Of a stretch of DNA of 64,000 bases, positions 56,919 through 64,000 are shown one piece after another (the stretch's first letter is position 1; each line of letters begins with the position of its first letter). The notes below the pieces were generated by a model. It was not told the origin of the DNA. It searched no databases and saw nothing but the letters and a program-made list of their open reading frames with translations. The stretch is from contig JAFZVZ010000016.1 of the NCBI GenBank assembly GCA_017617545.1, forward strand, positions 27,543-91,542, written 5' to 3'. The DNA comes from Lachnospiraceae bacterium. Lineage in GTDB: Bacteria > Bacillota > Clostridia > Lachnospirales > Lachnospiraceae. The position numbers and the translations under genes were made by a program.

Positions 56919-57974
56919 CTATTTCATATCGTACGGCACATAGCCGTTCTCACGCGCGATACGCGCACCGTTCTCGCCCTGCACCCACGCGATGATGTCG
57001 CGCACGATGCTGTCCTCGGGAAGGTCCTTTCTCGTCACGATCTGCGAGAAGTTGAGGAACGGGTACTGACCCTTCGAGATCGTCTCATCGCTCGGCACGA
57101 CGCCGTCGATGCCGAGGAGCTTGATCTGATCGCTCGTGTGCATATTGGCAACATAGTAGTAGTACGAGAACGAGATCGCGCCCTTGCCGTTGTCGTAGTC
57201 AACCACGCGGTCGATCGCGCCGGCCATATCGGACACCTGGAGTTCCAGGATCGGCTCCATCACCTGGTCCTTCGGAAGCACGTAGCGGTACAGACCGGTC
57301 TGGCTTCCCGAGCCTTCGTTTCTCTGGAACAGAACGATCGGCTCGTCATCGCCGCCGACTTCCTTCCAGTTCTTGATCTTGCCGCTCACGATGTCCTTGA
57401 GCTGCTGCTGCGTCACGCTGTCAACCGGGTTGTCCTTGTTGACGAAGAAGACAAATCCGCCGCTTAAGATCGTGTGGTACTCAAACTCGACACCGGCCTG
57501 CTTCGCGGTCTCGATCTGCTCCTCGGAAGGAAGCGCGCAGAAGATCATATCCGACTTGCCCTCCGTGAGGTTTTTGTATGCGCCGGGCGTGTTGTTGCAC
57601 GGCAGGAACAGTTTCGCGTCCTCAACGCTCATGCCGAGAAGCTCCGCGAACACGGCATCGTAGAACGGCTCAAGAGCGAGCGCGCCGTCGACAACCGGAA
57701 GCGTGTCAACCGTGAGCGTCTTGCCGCTCGGAAGCACGGCACCCTTCGGCGCCTCCGTCGGCGTTGCGGTCGGCTCCGCGGTAGGCTCTGCCGTCGGTTC
57801 CGCTGTGGGCTCAGCCGTAGGCTCCGCGGTCGGTCCCGCCGTAGGCTCACTCGTCGGTGTCACTTCCTGCGCCGCCGTGGGCGTCACATCACTGTTCGAC
57901 TGATTGTTCTTTCCGCATGCGCACAGTGCGCATACCATCACGATCACAAGGATCACAGCAACTGCTTTTTTCAT
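56919..57974 (-). CDS. PstS-like phosphate-binding lipoprotein (PstS2)
   Basis: A 351-aa paralogue of PstS1. Lipobox CALCAC, then a linker (about 25-75) containing about six tandem AEPT tetrapeptides, then the binding domain with NNTPGAYKNLTEGKSDMIF and RNEGSGSQTGLYRYV. Most differences from PstS1 lie in the linker and signal peptide. It is third in the operon, 107 bp after DUF-B, with GAGG before the ATG. No transporter genes are adjacent. Confidence 0.88.
   Translation of the reverse strand: MKKAVAVILVIVMVCALCACGKNNQSNSDVTPTAAQEVTPTSEPTAGPTAEPTAEPTAEPTAEPTAEPTATPTEAPKGAVLPSGKTLTVDTLPVVDGALALEPFYDAVFAELLGMSVEDAKLFLPCNNTPGAYKNLTEGKSDMIFCALPSEEQIETAKQAGVEFEYHTILSGGFVFFVNKDNPVDSVTQQQLKDIVSGKIKNWKEVGGDDEPIVLFQRNEGSGSQTGLYRYVLPKDQVMEPILELQVSDMAGAIDRVVDYDNGKGAISFSYYYYVANMHTSDQIKLLGIDGVVPSDETISKGQYPFLNFSQIVTRKDLPEDSIVRDIIAWVQGENGARIARENGYVPYDMK
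57769..57852. repeat. 12-bp minisatellite in the PstS2 linker
   Basis: About six imperfect copies of GGCTCCGCGGTC (minus-strand codons for Ala-Glu-Pro-Thr). The multiple-of-three unit means copy-number changes would lengthen or shorten the linker without a frameshift. Confidence 0.85.
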
Positions 57975-58081
57975 GTTTTTTTACCTCTTTTCCTTTTTCT
58001 CCACACAGTTTGCAGATTGTTATCGTTTACGGGACACTGCCGGCCTGTTACTGCAACCGGCAGTTTCCCGGTATTTCGAAA

Positions 58082-60166
58082 TCAGTTTTGCGGGAACGGG
58101 TACCCCTCGTACATTTTCAGATGTTTGAGCAGCACATACGGATCCGAATGCTCCAGCCAGATATCCGTTTCGCTCAGCGTTCTCCACAGTTTCTGCGGCA
58201 GCAGATCCTTCAGTTCCGCCGGGATATTCTCATTGTTCGGGTCATCGGTATCATAATACCGATTCGGCACCCCGTTATGCACATAGCTTCCTTCCTTCCA
58301 GAGGAACAGATAATCTCTCCAATCCCAATAGTTCTGCCGACTCGCGACAGTATCGAGTCCCACGAAATACGGCATCAGCGCTTTGGCTGCCGTCCTCGCG
58401 GCCTCCTCGCTGATCTTTGTACCGTCACCCGTCAACTTAAGATCGCCGATCAGCTCAGTCAGAAGATCCTCATAGGAAACATCCAGAAGCTCCTCCTGGG
58501 TAATGATGGTTCCGTCCTTCATCCAGGACTTCTTCCCCCAGTAATCATCATAATACCCTTTCCATTCCTCATCCGGGTACGGAAATTCTTTGTAAGACAC
58601 GTACCAATCGATGCAATAGTACCCGTTGGGATAGACGTCGGCACTTTTGATGTACAGTTCGCAATCCGCTTCCGGATATGCCGCGCCCGTCCACATGGAC
58701 ATACACTGTTTTGCATACTCCAGGATCTTCTTATCCGAAAAATCCTCTTTGACGTTCTGTCCGAATCTCCTGTCATACTGCGCCGACCAATACGGGAGAT
58801 CAACCCCGCGGTACACGGTTACCGTGATCATTTTGTCGGCGCCGTTTAAGCGGATGCGGAACTGTCCGATCTCTTCGGCATCCCGCGGGCCATCCGTATC
58901 CACGTCGCAGAGATAAACATACCCAAGCGCACCGTTGGTGTAAACTCCGTGTTGCTCCTCATAGATGTCCCCGTTGCGGTCACGATTGCCGACCACCGCC
59001 GGAAGGTAGATCACCTCCCATCCGCCGCGGCTGTTCTTCAGCTCCACGTACTCCACTCCCGCGCAAAACGTTTCATCGCCGGCAATCGTTTCCGGCAGGT
59101 GCCCTCCGTCATATTCCTGCGTTTCATCATAGGCACCGATGACATGAGTTCCCTGCATCCCGTTCCCGTTTTGGTACTCGTAGTCACTGAACCAGAATAC
59201 ATATTTCGACTCTTTCTCCATCTCCTCATTCAGGTACGTAAGATAGTCAAAGCCTGCCGGAAAGAGATCCGACAACGATATTTCCTCGCCGGTACTCAAG
59301 TCGAAATTGTACTCGATCGTTTCCGTGATTCCGTAATCGATGCGCACTTCCATTCGGTGATCTTCGGCTTCGCTCAGGATCGTATAATCCATATACGTAA
59401 GAATGCCCTTGTTTCTGTTCTCATCGGCATTGATATACGAATGCAGCTCATCATAGTCCGCGAATTCCATATCCTCATGCCAGACCCATTGGCCTTCCGC
59501 TCCAATATGGAGTATTCCGTTTTCACTGCTGCCCGCATAGCACTGCACTCCCGCTTCGGGAAGGCCTCTCTCCTTCACGACAAGCATAATGCCGGGCACA
59601 TCAGGAAGGTATCCCGGATCAAGCATCGTGCGTGCTGCTGTTTCGATGCGCTTGTTGATCTTCGCAAGAACATCCTGATCCTTAAGTCCGGACACGCGTA
59701 CCATCCGGCAACGGTCATCATAGGACGCTTCCTCTCCGGTCTCCAGGTTGATGTATACGGTGTCCACACCGCTCACGTTTCGGAAACCGTATTCATAATT
59801 GATTTTGTCCTGCTCCGACAGCTCCGATCCCGTTCCCAGCGGATTGGCCGTAAGCTTCGGTGCGATCGCCTCATGAAGCTCCCGGCTTCTCGCAGCCATC
59901 GCGGCATAATCCGGCGCCTGCGTCAGTGTCGGTGTAGCCTCCTGTGTCGGCGTTACGGTCGGTGTCGTCGCCTGCGTCGGCGTCACAGCCTGCGTCGGCG
60001 TTGCGGTCGGCGTCAACAGTTCCGGCTGCCCTTCCGTCGGCGCTGTCGTCTGTGTCGGCGTCGGCGTAGGATAGTCATCCTCGTTGTGCGATCCCCTGCT
60101 GCATGCGCCAAGCACACACATCGCTGCGAGAACGATCGCCGTCTGTAACCATCTCTTTCGTCTCAT
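58082..60166 (-). CDS. Lipoprotein of unknown function, paralogue DUF-B (DUF3298-like core)
   Basis: A 694-aa lipoprotein with lipobox VLGAC (Cys near 22) and a Pro/Thr linker (TPTQTTAPTEG, repeated TPTQ units, about 32-85). The body matches DUF-A and DUF-C: RSRELHEAIAPK, the FDLSTGEEISLSDLFPAG stretch near 300, and the C-terminal LKMYEGYPFPQN. GGGGGG precedes the ATG. It is second in the operon, 43 bp after DUF-A. No GGAAAAT motif occurs in this gene, in contrast to most of the window. Function unknown. Confidence 0.75.
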   Translation of the reverse strand: MRRKRWLQTAIVLAAMCVLGACSRGSHNEDDYPTPTPTQTTAPTEGQPELLTPTATPTQAVTPTQATTPTVTPTQEATPTLTQAPDYAAMAARSRELHEAIAPKLTANPLGTGSELSEQDKINYEYGFRNVSGVDTVYINLETGEEASYDDRCRMVRVSGLKDQDVLAKINKRIETAARTMLDPGYLPDVPGIMLVVKERGLPEAGVQCYAGSSENGILHIGAEGQWVWHEDMEFADYDELHSYINADENRNKGILTYMDYTILSEAEDHRMEVRIDYGITETIEYNFDLSTGEEISLSDLFPAGFDYLTYLNEEMEKESKYVFWFSDYEYQNGNGMQGTHVIGAYDETQEYDGGHLPETIAGDETFCAGVEYVELKNSRGGWEVIYLPAVVGNRDRNGDIYEEQHGVYTNGALGYVYLCDVDTDGPRDAEEIGQFRIRLNGADKMITVTVYRGVDLPYWSAQYDRRFGQNVKEDFSDKKILEYAKQCMSMWTGAAYPEADCELYIKSADVYPNGYYCIDWYVSYKEFPYPDEEWKGYYDDYWGKKSWMKDGTIITQEELLDVSYEDLLTELIGDLKLTGDGTKISEEAARTAAKALMPYFVGLDTVASRQNYWDWRDYLFLWKEGSYVHNGVPNRYYDTDDPNNENIPAELKDLLPQKLWRTLSETDIWLEHSDPYVLLKHLKMYEGYPFPQN

Positions 60167-60209
60167 ATTGTAACCCCCCTATTGAATTCTTAGATCGGAC
60201 CCCCGTATG

Positions 60210-62297
60210 TCAATCAAACGAAAATCCCTGATACATCCGCAGATGCCGGTAGATCAGATACCCGTCCTCATAAAAAATATCCGTCGATGAGAGCCCCCAG
60301 AATGCCATCAACTGCCTCCACGCCCGATCAGGCATGCTCTCCTTCCATTCGCTCATCCGTCGCTGCGCTTCCTTACGGATCGCTCCTTCAGAGTCATCCC
60401 AAAACTCGAACCAGTACTGGCCTGTGTATAACAACGGATACGTGGAAACATAATAGTTGAACCCCTTGAAATGAGACAATACCAGGTCCGCAGCTGCCTT
60501 CGCCTGCTCTTCGTCCGAGATCACGGGGATCACTCCCTCATCACTGTCGATACGCATGTTTAAGAACAGCTCCGTGAACAGCTCCCGGTAGGAGACATCG
60601 AACAGTTCTTCCTCCGCGATGACCTTGCCGTCTTTCATCCAGACTGTCGCCTCATCGAAATGATCGTAGTGGCCGTTCCCGGTCCACACTCCGTTCTCGT
60701 TGGCCGCGCTCCAGAACACCCGGTAAAATCCGTTCGGATATGTCGTCGCATACTGGATCACAAATCCGAGATCCCGGTCGGCCAGCGTTTTGTCCGGCCA
60801 GCACTCCACGCATTGTTTTGCGAACTCAATGATATTTTCATCCGAAAAATACTGATCGACAATGCTCTGCTGCCTTCCGATATAATCGTCAAGCCACTCC
60901 GTGTCTCCCGCTCCGAATCCCTGTGTCCCGCTCGACGGGTACCACTTCGGAGTATCGTTCCCGCGGAACACGTTCACCGTGATCTCGTGTTCACCGTCGA
61001 GGCACGCCCGGAACGAGCCGATCTTCTTCGTCTCTCCCGGCATCGGTGTTCCGCACATGACAACCGAGCCGATCGGTGCCAATTCGCTGACATAGTCGGA
61101 TGTATACAGCTCCTTCCCACGGCTTCTGCCCCGGATCGGGCAGTCAAGCCACAACCTGACAGCTCCGGTGTCTGTCGCAAGGTATATGTCATTATCGTTA
61201 ATGATATAAAAGCTCTCACTCCCGTCGATCTCGTGAAGCAAGGCTCCGCCGTCATACTCAAGGGTCTCATCGTAATCGTCAGATCCCCGGATCTCGCCCT
61301 TGTCCTGATATATTTCATCGAAGAATTCAAATACGTACCGGTTGCTTTCCTCGTATCTTTTCTTCAAGTCCTCCAGATAGTACTCCCCTTTCGGAAACAG
61401 ATCCGACAGGGAAAGCTCCTTTCCGGTGGCAAGGTCAAAATTCAGATATACATTTTCCGAAAGATAATAACGGATCCCTGCCCGGACGTAGCCGTCCTCC
61501 TGCTCGTACCATTCCGCCTTAACGCGGTCAAACGGCGGTTGCTCCGGCGGGCTGTAATAGAAGTCCGTATAGTCCTCGATTTTGTCGAACCTGACAATCT
61601 CCTCCCAATACCACTGACCATTCAGCTCCAGGGAAAGAATACCGTTCTTACTGTACCCGGTCCGATATTCAAACTCCGAAGAAGGCAGCCCGCGTTCCTT
61701 CACGATCGTCATAACGCCGGATACATTCGGCAAATACTCCGGTTTCGCCATCGCCCTCGCGACCGCCCCAATGCGGTCTTCGATCTTCGCCGCAACCTCT
61801 TCGTCCTTCAGTCCGGTGATCCGGAACGATATGTTGTCCGAGGACCAGTAGTACGTCTCCATCCCGATATTCTCATCGATGAGCGCGACCCGGAAGTTGT
61901 TGGATCTCGTGATCCCGTACTCATAATCAAGCCGTTCCCGTTCCGAGAGTTCCGGCGATGTTCCGAGCGGATTCGCCTTCGTCCCCGGCGCAGTCAGTTC
62001 ATGGAGCTCGCGGTTCCTCGCCGCCACTTCCGCCAGATTCAGCTCTCCCTCCGGGGTAACCGTCGGAGTGACAGTTCCCGTGGGCGTCGTCTCTGCAGTT
62101 GTCGGTGTGGCGGTCACTGTTGCGGTCGGATCCGCCGCCCCCGTCGGTGTCGCGGTCGGCTCACCCGCGCCCGGCGTGACACTCCCCGTCGCTGCAGTAT
62201 CCGGTGTCCCGTTCGTATCACCGGTGTTGCGGGAACAGGCCGCAGCGAGAACCACACAGACAAGTGCAAGAACCCCCATGATCACCTTTCGTAACAT
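60210..62297 (-). CDS. Lipoprotein of unknown function, paralogue DUF-A (DUF3298-like core)
   Basis: A 695-aa lipoprotein, lipobox LAAAC (Cys near 21), Thr/Pro/Ala linker (about 24-90), then the shared body: RNRELHELTAPG, LSERERLDYEYGI, FDLATGKELSLSDLFPKG near 300, and the C-terminal LRMYQGFSFD. First gene of the longer lipoprotein operon, about 48 bases after the predicted transcription start. GGGGGG lies before the ATG. Three diverged copies in 8 kb point to old tandem duplication. Function unknown; operon context links it to phosphate-binding proteins. Confidence 0.75.
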   Translation of the reverse strand: MLRKVIMGVLALVCVVLAAACSRNTGDTNGTPDTAATGSVTPGAGEPTATPTGAADPTATVTATPTTAETTPTGTVTPTVTPEGELNLAEVAARNRELHELTAPGTKANPLGTSPELSERERLDYEYGITRSNNFRVALIDENIGMETYYWSSDNISFRITGLKDEEVAAKIEDRIGAVARAMAKPEYLPNVSGVMTIVKERGLPSSEFEYRTGYSKNGILSLELNGQWYWEEIVRFDKIEDYTDFYYSPPEQPPFDRVKAEWYEQEDGYVRAGIRYYLSENVYLNFDLATGKELSLSDLFPKGEYYLEDLKKRYEESNRYVFEFFDEIYQDKGEIRGSDDYDETLEYDGGALLHEIDGSESFYIINDNDIYLATDTGAVRLWLDCPIRGRSRGKELYTSDYVSELAPIGSVVMCGTPMPGETKKIGSFRACLDGEHEITVNVFRGNDTPKWYPSSGTQGFGAGDTEWLDDYIGRQQSIVDQYFSDENIIEFAKQCVECWPDKTLADRDLGFVIQYATTYPNGFYRVFWSAANENGVWTGNGHYDHFDEATVWMKDGKVIAEEELFDVSYRELFTELFLNMRIDSDEGVIPVISDEEQAKAAADLVLSHFKGFNYYVSTYPLLYTGQYWFEFWDDSEGAIRKEAQRRMSEWKESMPDRAWRQLMAFWGLSSTDIFYEDGYLIYRHLRMYQGFSFD

Positions 62298-62351
62298 ATT
62301 TTTCCCCCCTTCGCCGCTCTGCCCTCCGGGCCCTTATCGGCTACCTTGTTC

Positions 62352-62448
62352 ATTGTATCACAGGACGGAAAATAATTGGTTACAAAGCTATTACATTTTC
62401 CGAATAAATCCTTACATTTGTGTTGCGTTCTGTTACGGCTTTGTTACG
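62352..62448 (-). promoter_or_regulatory. Pho-box-like promoter of the DUF-A/DUF-B/PstS2 operon
   Basis: Minus strand -10 TACAAT (62352-62357). TTAC elements on the plus strand begin at 62380, 62391, 62412, 62433 and 62444, spaced 11, 21, 21 and 11. The first begins 28 bp from the -10. Two GGAAAAT motifs in opposite orientation (62367-62373, 62395-62401) also lie here. Confidence 0.75.
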
Positions 62449-62474
62449 ATGACGAACCCGCGCCCCCCGCGGAC

Positions 62475-62510
62475 AAAAACAGGGCCGAAGGATGTGCTCC
62501 TCCGGCCCTG
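62475..62510 (-). terminator. Terminator of valS
   Basis: Minus strand CAGGGCCGGAGGA...TCCTTCGGCCCTG followed by TTTTTG, about 27 bases past the stop. Confidence 0.9.
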
Positions 62511-62536
62511 CGGGTTTGTTCGGTTTACTTCGGAAA

Positions 62537-64000
62537 TTACCGTGCTGTAAGGTGAGCAAGCTGCTCCTCAACCTGCTTCATCATCGCGGTGTATTTTTCG
62601 AGCTTTCCGCGCTCCTCGGCGATCTTCGCCTCGGGTGCCTTGGATACGAAGCGCTCGTTGCTGAGCATGCCGTTGACACGGGCAAGCTCGCCGGTCAGGC
62701 GCTCCTTCTCCTTCTGAAGACGCTCGATCTCCTTCGCGATGTCCACAAGATCCGACATCGGCATGTAGATCGTCGCACCTGCAACCACAACGGACACAGC
62801 GTCGGCGTCAATACCGGTCTTATCGCTCTGAACAGTTACCTCACTCGCACTTCCGAGTGCCGCGAAGAAGTCCTTGCTGCCCTCGAAAATGCCGCGGATG
62901 TGCTCGTCATCGGAGACAACGAACACCTTCGCCTTGCGCGACGGCGGAACGTTCATATCGTTGCGGAGTACACGCATTGCAGTAACGGCGTTCTTGATCA
63001 GCTCAACCGCCTCTTCCTCCTTGCTCCATACGAAGGACTTTATAAACTCAGGCCACTCGGAGATCATGATGGAGGTGTCGTCCGTGAGGTGTCCCTGTGC
63101 ATCGGCAAGCGTGCGGTAGATCTCCTCGGTGATGAACGGCATGAACGGGTGCAGCAGTTTCATCGACGTCGTGAGAACCATACACAGCGTGAACATCGCT
63201 GCCTGCTTCGTCTTCAGCTCCGTGCCGTAGAGACGAGGCTTCACCATCTCGATATACCAGTCGCAGAACTCGGACCAGATAAAGTCGTAAATCTTGCCTG
63301 CAGCGATACCGAGTTCGAAGCTCTCGAGGTTCTCGGTCACGTCAGCTACGAGCTGATTGCACTTCGAGAGGATCCAGCGGTCCGCATCCGTGAGTGCGTT
63401 CATGTCGATCATTGCGTTCATGTCGACCTGCTCGAGGTTCATCATGATGAAACGGCTCGCGTTCCAGACCTTGTTCGCGAAGTTTCTGCTCGCCTCCACA
63501 CGCTCCCAGTAGAAGCGCATGTCGTTGCCGGGCGCGTTTCCGGTAACAAGCGTGAAGCGAAGCGCGTCAGCGCCGTATTTGTCGATCACTTCGAGAGGAT
63601 CGATACCGTTTCCGAGGGACTTGCTCATTTTCCGACCCTGAGAGTCGCGAACCAAACCGTGGATGAGAACCGTCTTGAACGGAACCTCGCCCATCTGCTC
63701 AATGCCGGAGAACATCATTCGCATTACCCAGAACGGGATGATGTCATAGCCGGTAACAAGCGTGCTCGTCGGGTAGAAATACTCAAGCTCCTTGGTCTTC
63801 TCCGGCCAGCCGAGAGTCGAGAACGGCCACAGAGCCGAGCTGAACCAGGTGTCCAGAGTGTCGGGATCCTGGCGCATGGGCTTGCCGCACTTCGGGCAAA
63901 TTGCGCTGTCTTCCTTCGTAACTACCGTCTCGCCGCACGCGTCACAGTAGAACGCCGGGATCCGATGACCCCACCACAGCTGGCGGCTGATGCACCAGTC
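62537..64000 (-). CDS. valS: Valyl-tRNA synthetase, C-terminal part (cut by window edge)
   Basis: The last 487 codons of a class I synthetase; the 5' end is outside the window. DWCISRQLWWGHRIPAFYC marks the join to the catalytic core, with a zinc-like CDACGE...CPKCGK pair just after. KMSKSLGNG is the ATP-binding KMSKS motif; an anticodon-binding helical domain and a C-terminal coiled coil (KEIERLQKEKERLTGELARV) complete it. Typical ValRS architecture and end. Confidence 0.96.
   Translation of the reverse strand, partial: DWCISRQLWWGHRIPAFYCDACGETVVTKEDSAICPKCGKPMRQDPDTLDTWFSSALWPFSTLGWPEKTKELEYFYPTSTLVTGYDIIPFWVMRMMFSGIEQMGEVPFKTVLIHGLVRDSQGRKMSKSLGNGIDPLEVIDKYGADALRFTLVTGNAPGNDMRFYWERVEASRNFANKVWNASRFIMMNLEQVDMNAMIDMNALTDADRWILSKCNQLVADVTENLESFELGIAAGKIYDFIWSEFCDWYIEMVKPRLYGTELKTKQAAMFTLCMVLTTSMKLLHPFMPFITEEIYRTLADAQGHLTDDTSIMISEWPEFIKSFVWSKEEEAVELIKNAVTAMRVLRNDMNVPPSRKAKVFVVSDDEHIRGIFEGSKDFFAALGSASEVTVQSDKTGIDADAVSVVVAGATIYMPMSDLVDIAKEIERLQKEKERLTGELARVNGMLSNERFVSKAPEAKIAEERGKLEKYTAMMKQVEEQLAHLTAR

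Noticed and set aside
53484-62448. Complete phosphate ABC transporter
   Set aside because: Only binding-protein genes are present; no pstC, pstA, pstB or phoU can be found in the window.

Overview
The window reads as chromosome of a GC-rich Clostridia member, most likely Lachnospiraceae-like. The evidence is a CIRCE/HrcA-type groESL operon, a ywlC-ywlE-rpiB neighbourhood as in Firmicutes, a Gram-positive Tad/Flp pilus locus without a secretin, an archaeal-type AspRS, SpoIIE/STAS-type regulation, an F-type ATP synthase whose c-subunit has the Na+-binding residue set, and consensus sigma-A promoters. No phage, IS element, CRISPR array or rRNA is visible. Most genes lie on the minus strand.

Layout. 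0-1 kb: rapZ. 1-8.8 kb: complete ATP synthase operon (atpZ-atpI-atpB-E-F-H-A-G-D-C). 9-13.3 kb: secreted PIG-L deacetylase with a coiled-coil tail, DUF402 protein, rpiB, a phosphatase-like protein with a broken P-loop, and the Sua5 t6A enzyme. 13.5-16.4 kb: GntR/ABC-ATPase/permease operon with a clear autoregulatory operator. 16.4-17.1 kb: non-coding stretch with four consecutive perfect hairpins. 17.1-19.8 kb: histidine kinase and response regulator. 20-25 kb: orphan HPr-kinase-like protein, two tRNA-Val genes, citrate synthase, SDR and an E2-like acyltransferase, then a Cthe_2159-like lipoprotein. 26-37 kb: cytidylate-kinase-like protein and a ten-gene Tad pilus locus. 37-39.4 kb: groEL/groES. 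39.5-49 kb: large orphan lipoprotein, YegP-like double-repeat protein, YfhO-type membrane protein, a second PIG-L deacetylase, a lipase-like secreted protein and a tyrosine-phosphatase-like protein. 49-53.3 kb: aspS, then a STAS protein with a large sensor that fuses a PP2C phosphatase to a RsbW-like ATPase. 53.5-62.3 kb: five lipoproteins in two parallel operons (DUF-A, DUF-B, PstS2; DUF-C, PstS1). 62.5 kb to the end: valS, cut by the window edge.

Two observations stand out. First, the 7-mer GGAAAAT (extended form cGGAAAATg) occurs about 61 times by hand count on both strands. That is roughly one per kb, where about 4-8 would be expected by chance. Copies lie in genes and intergenic regions and are balanced between strands, a distribution like DNA-uptake sequences or HIP1-type dispersed motifs. 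Second, the two lipoprotein operons have duplicated promoters with TTAC-type direct repeats at 11-bp spacing, placed at the same distance from the -10. This is what a PhoP/PhoB box looks like, and both operons encode PstS-like proteins without any Pst transporter genes nearby. Together they suggest an undescribed phosphate-responsive surface lipoprotein system.
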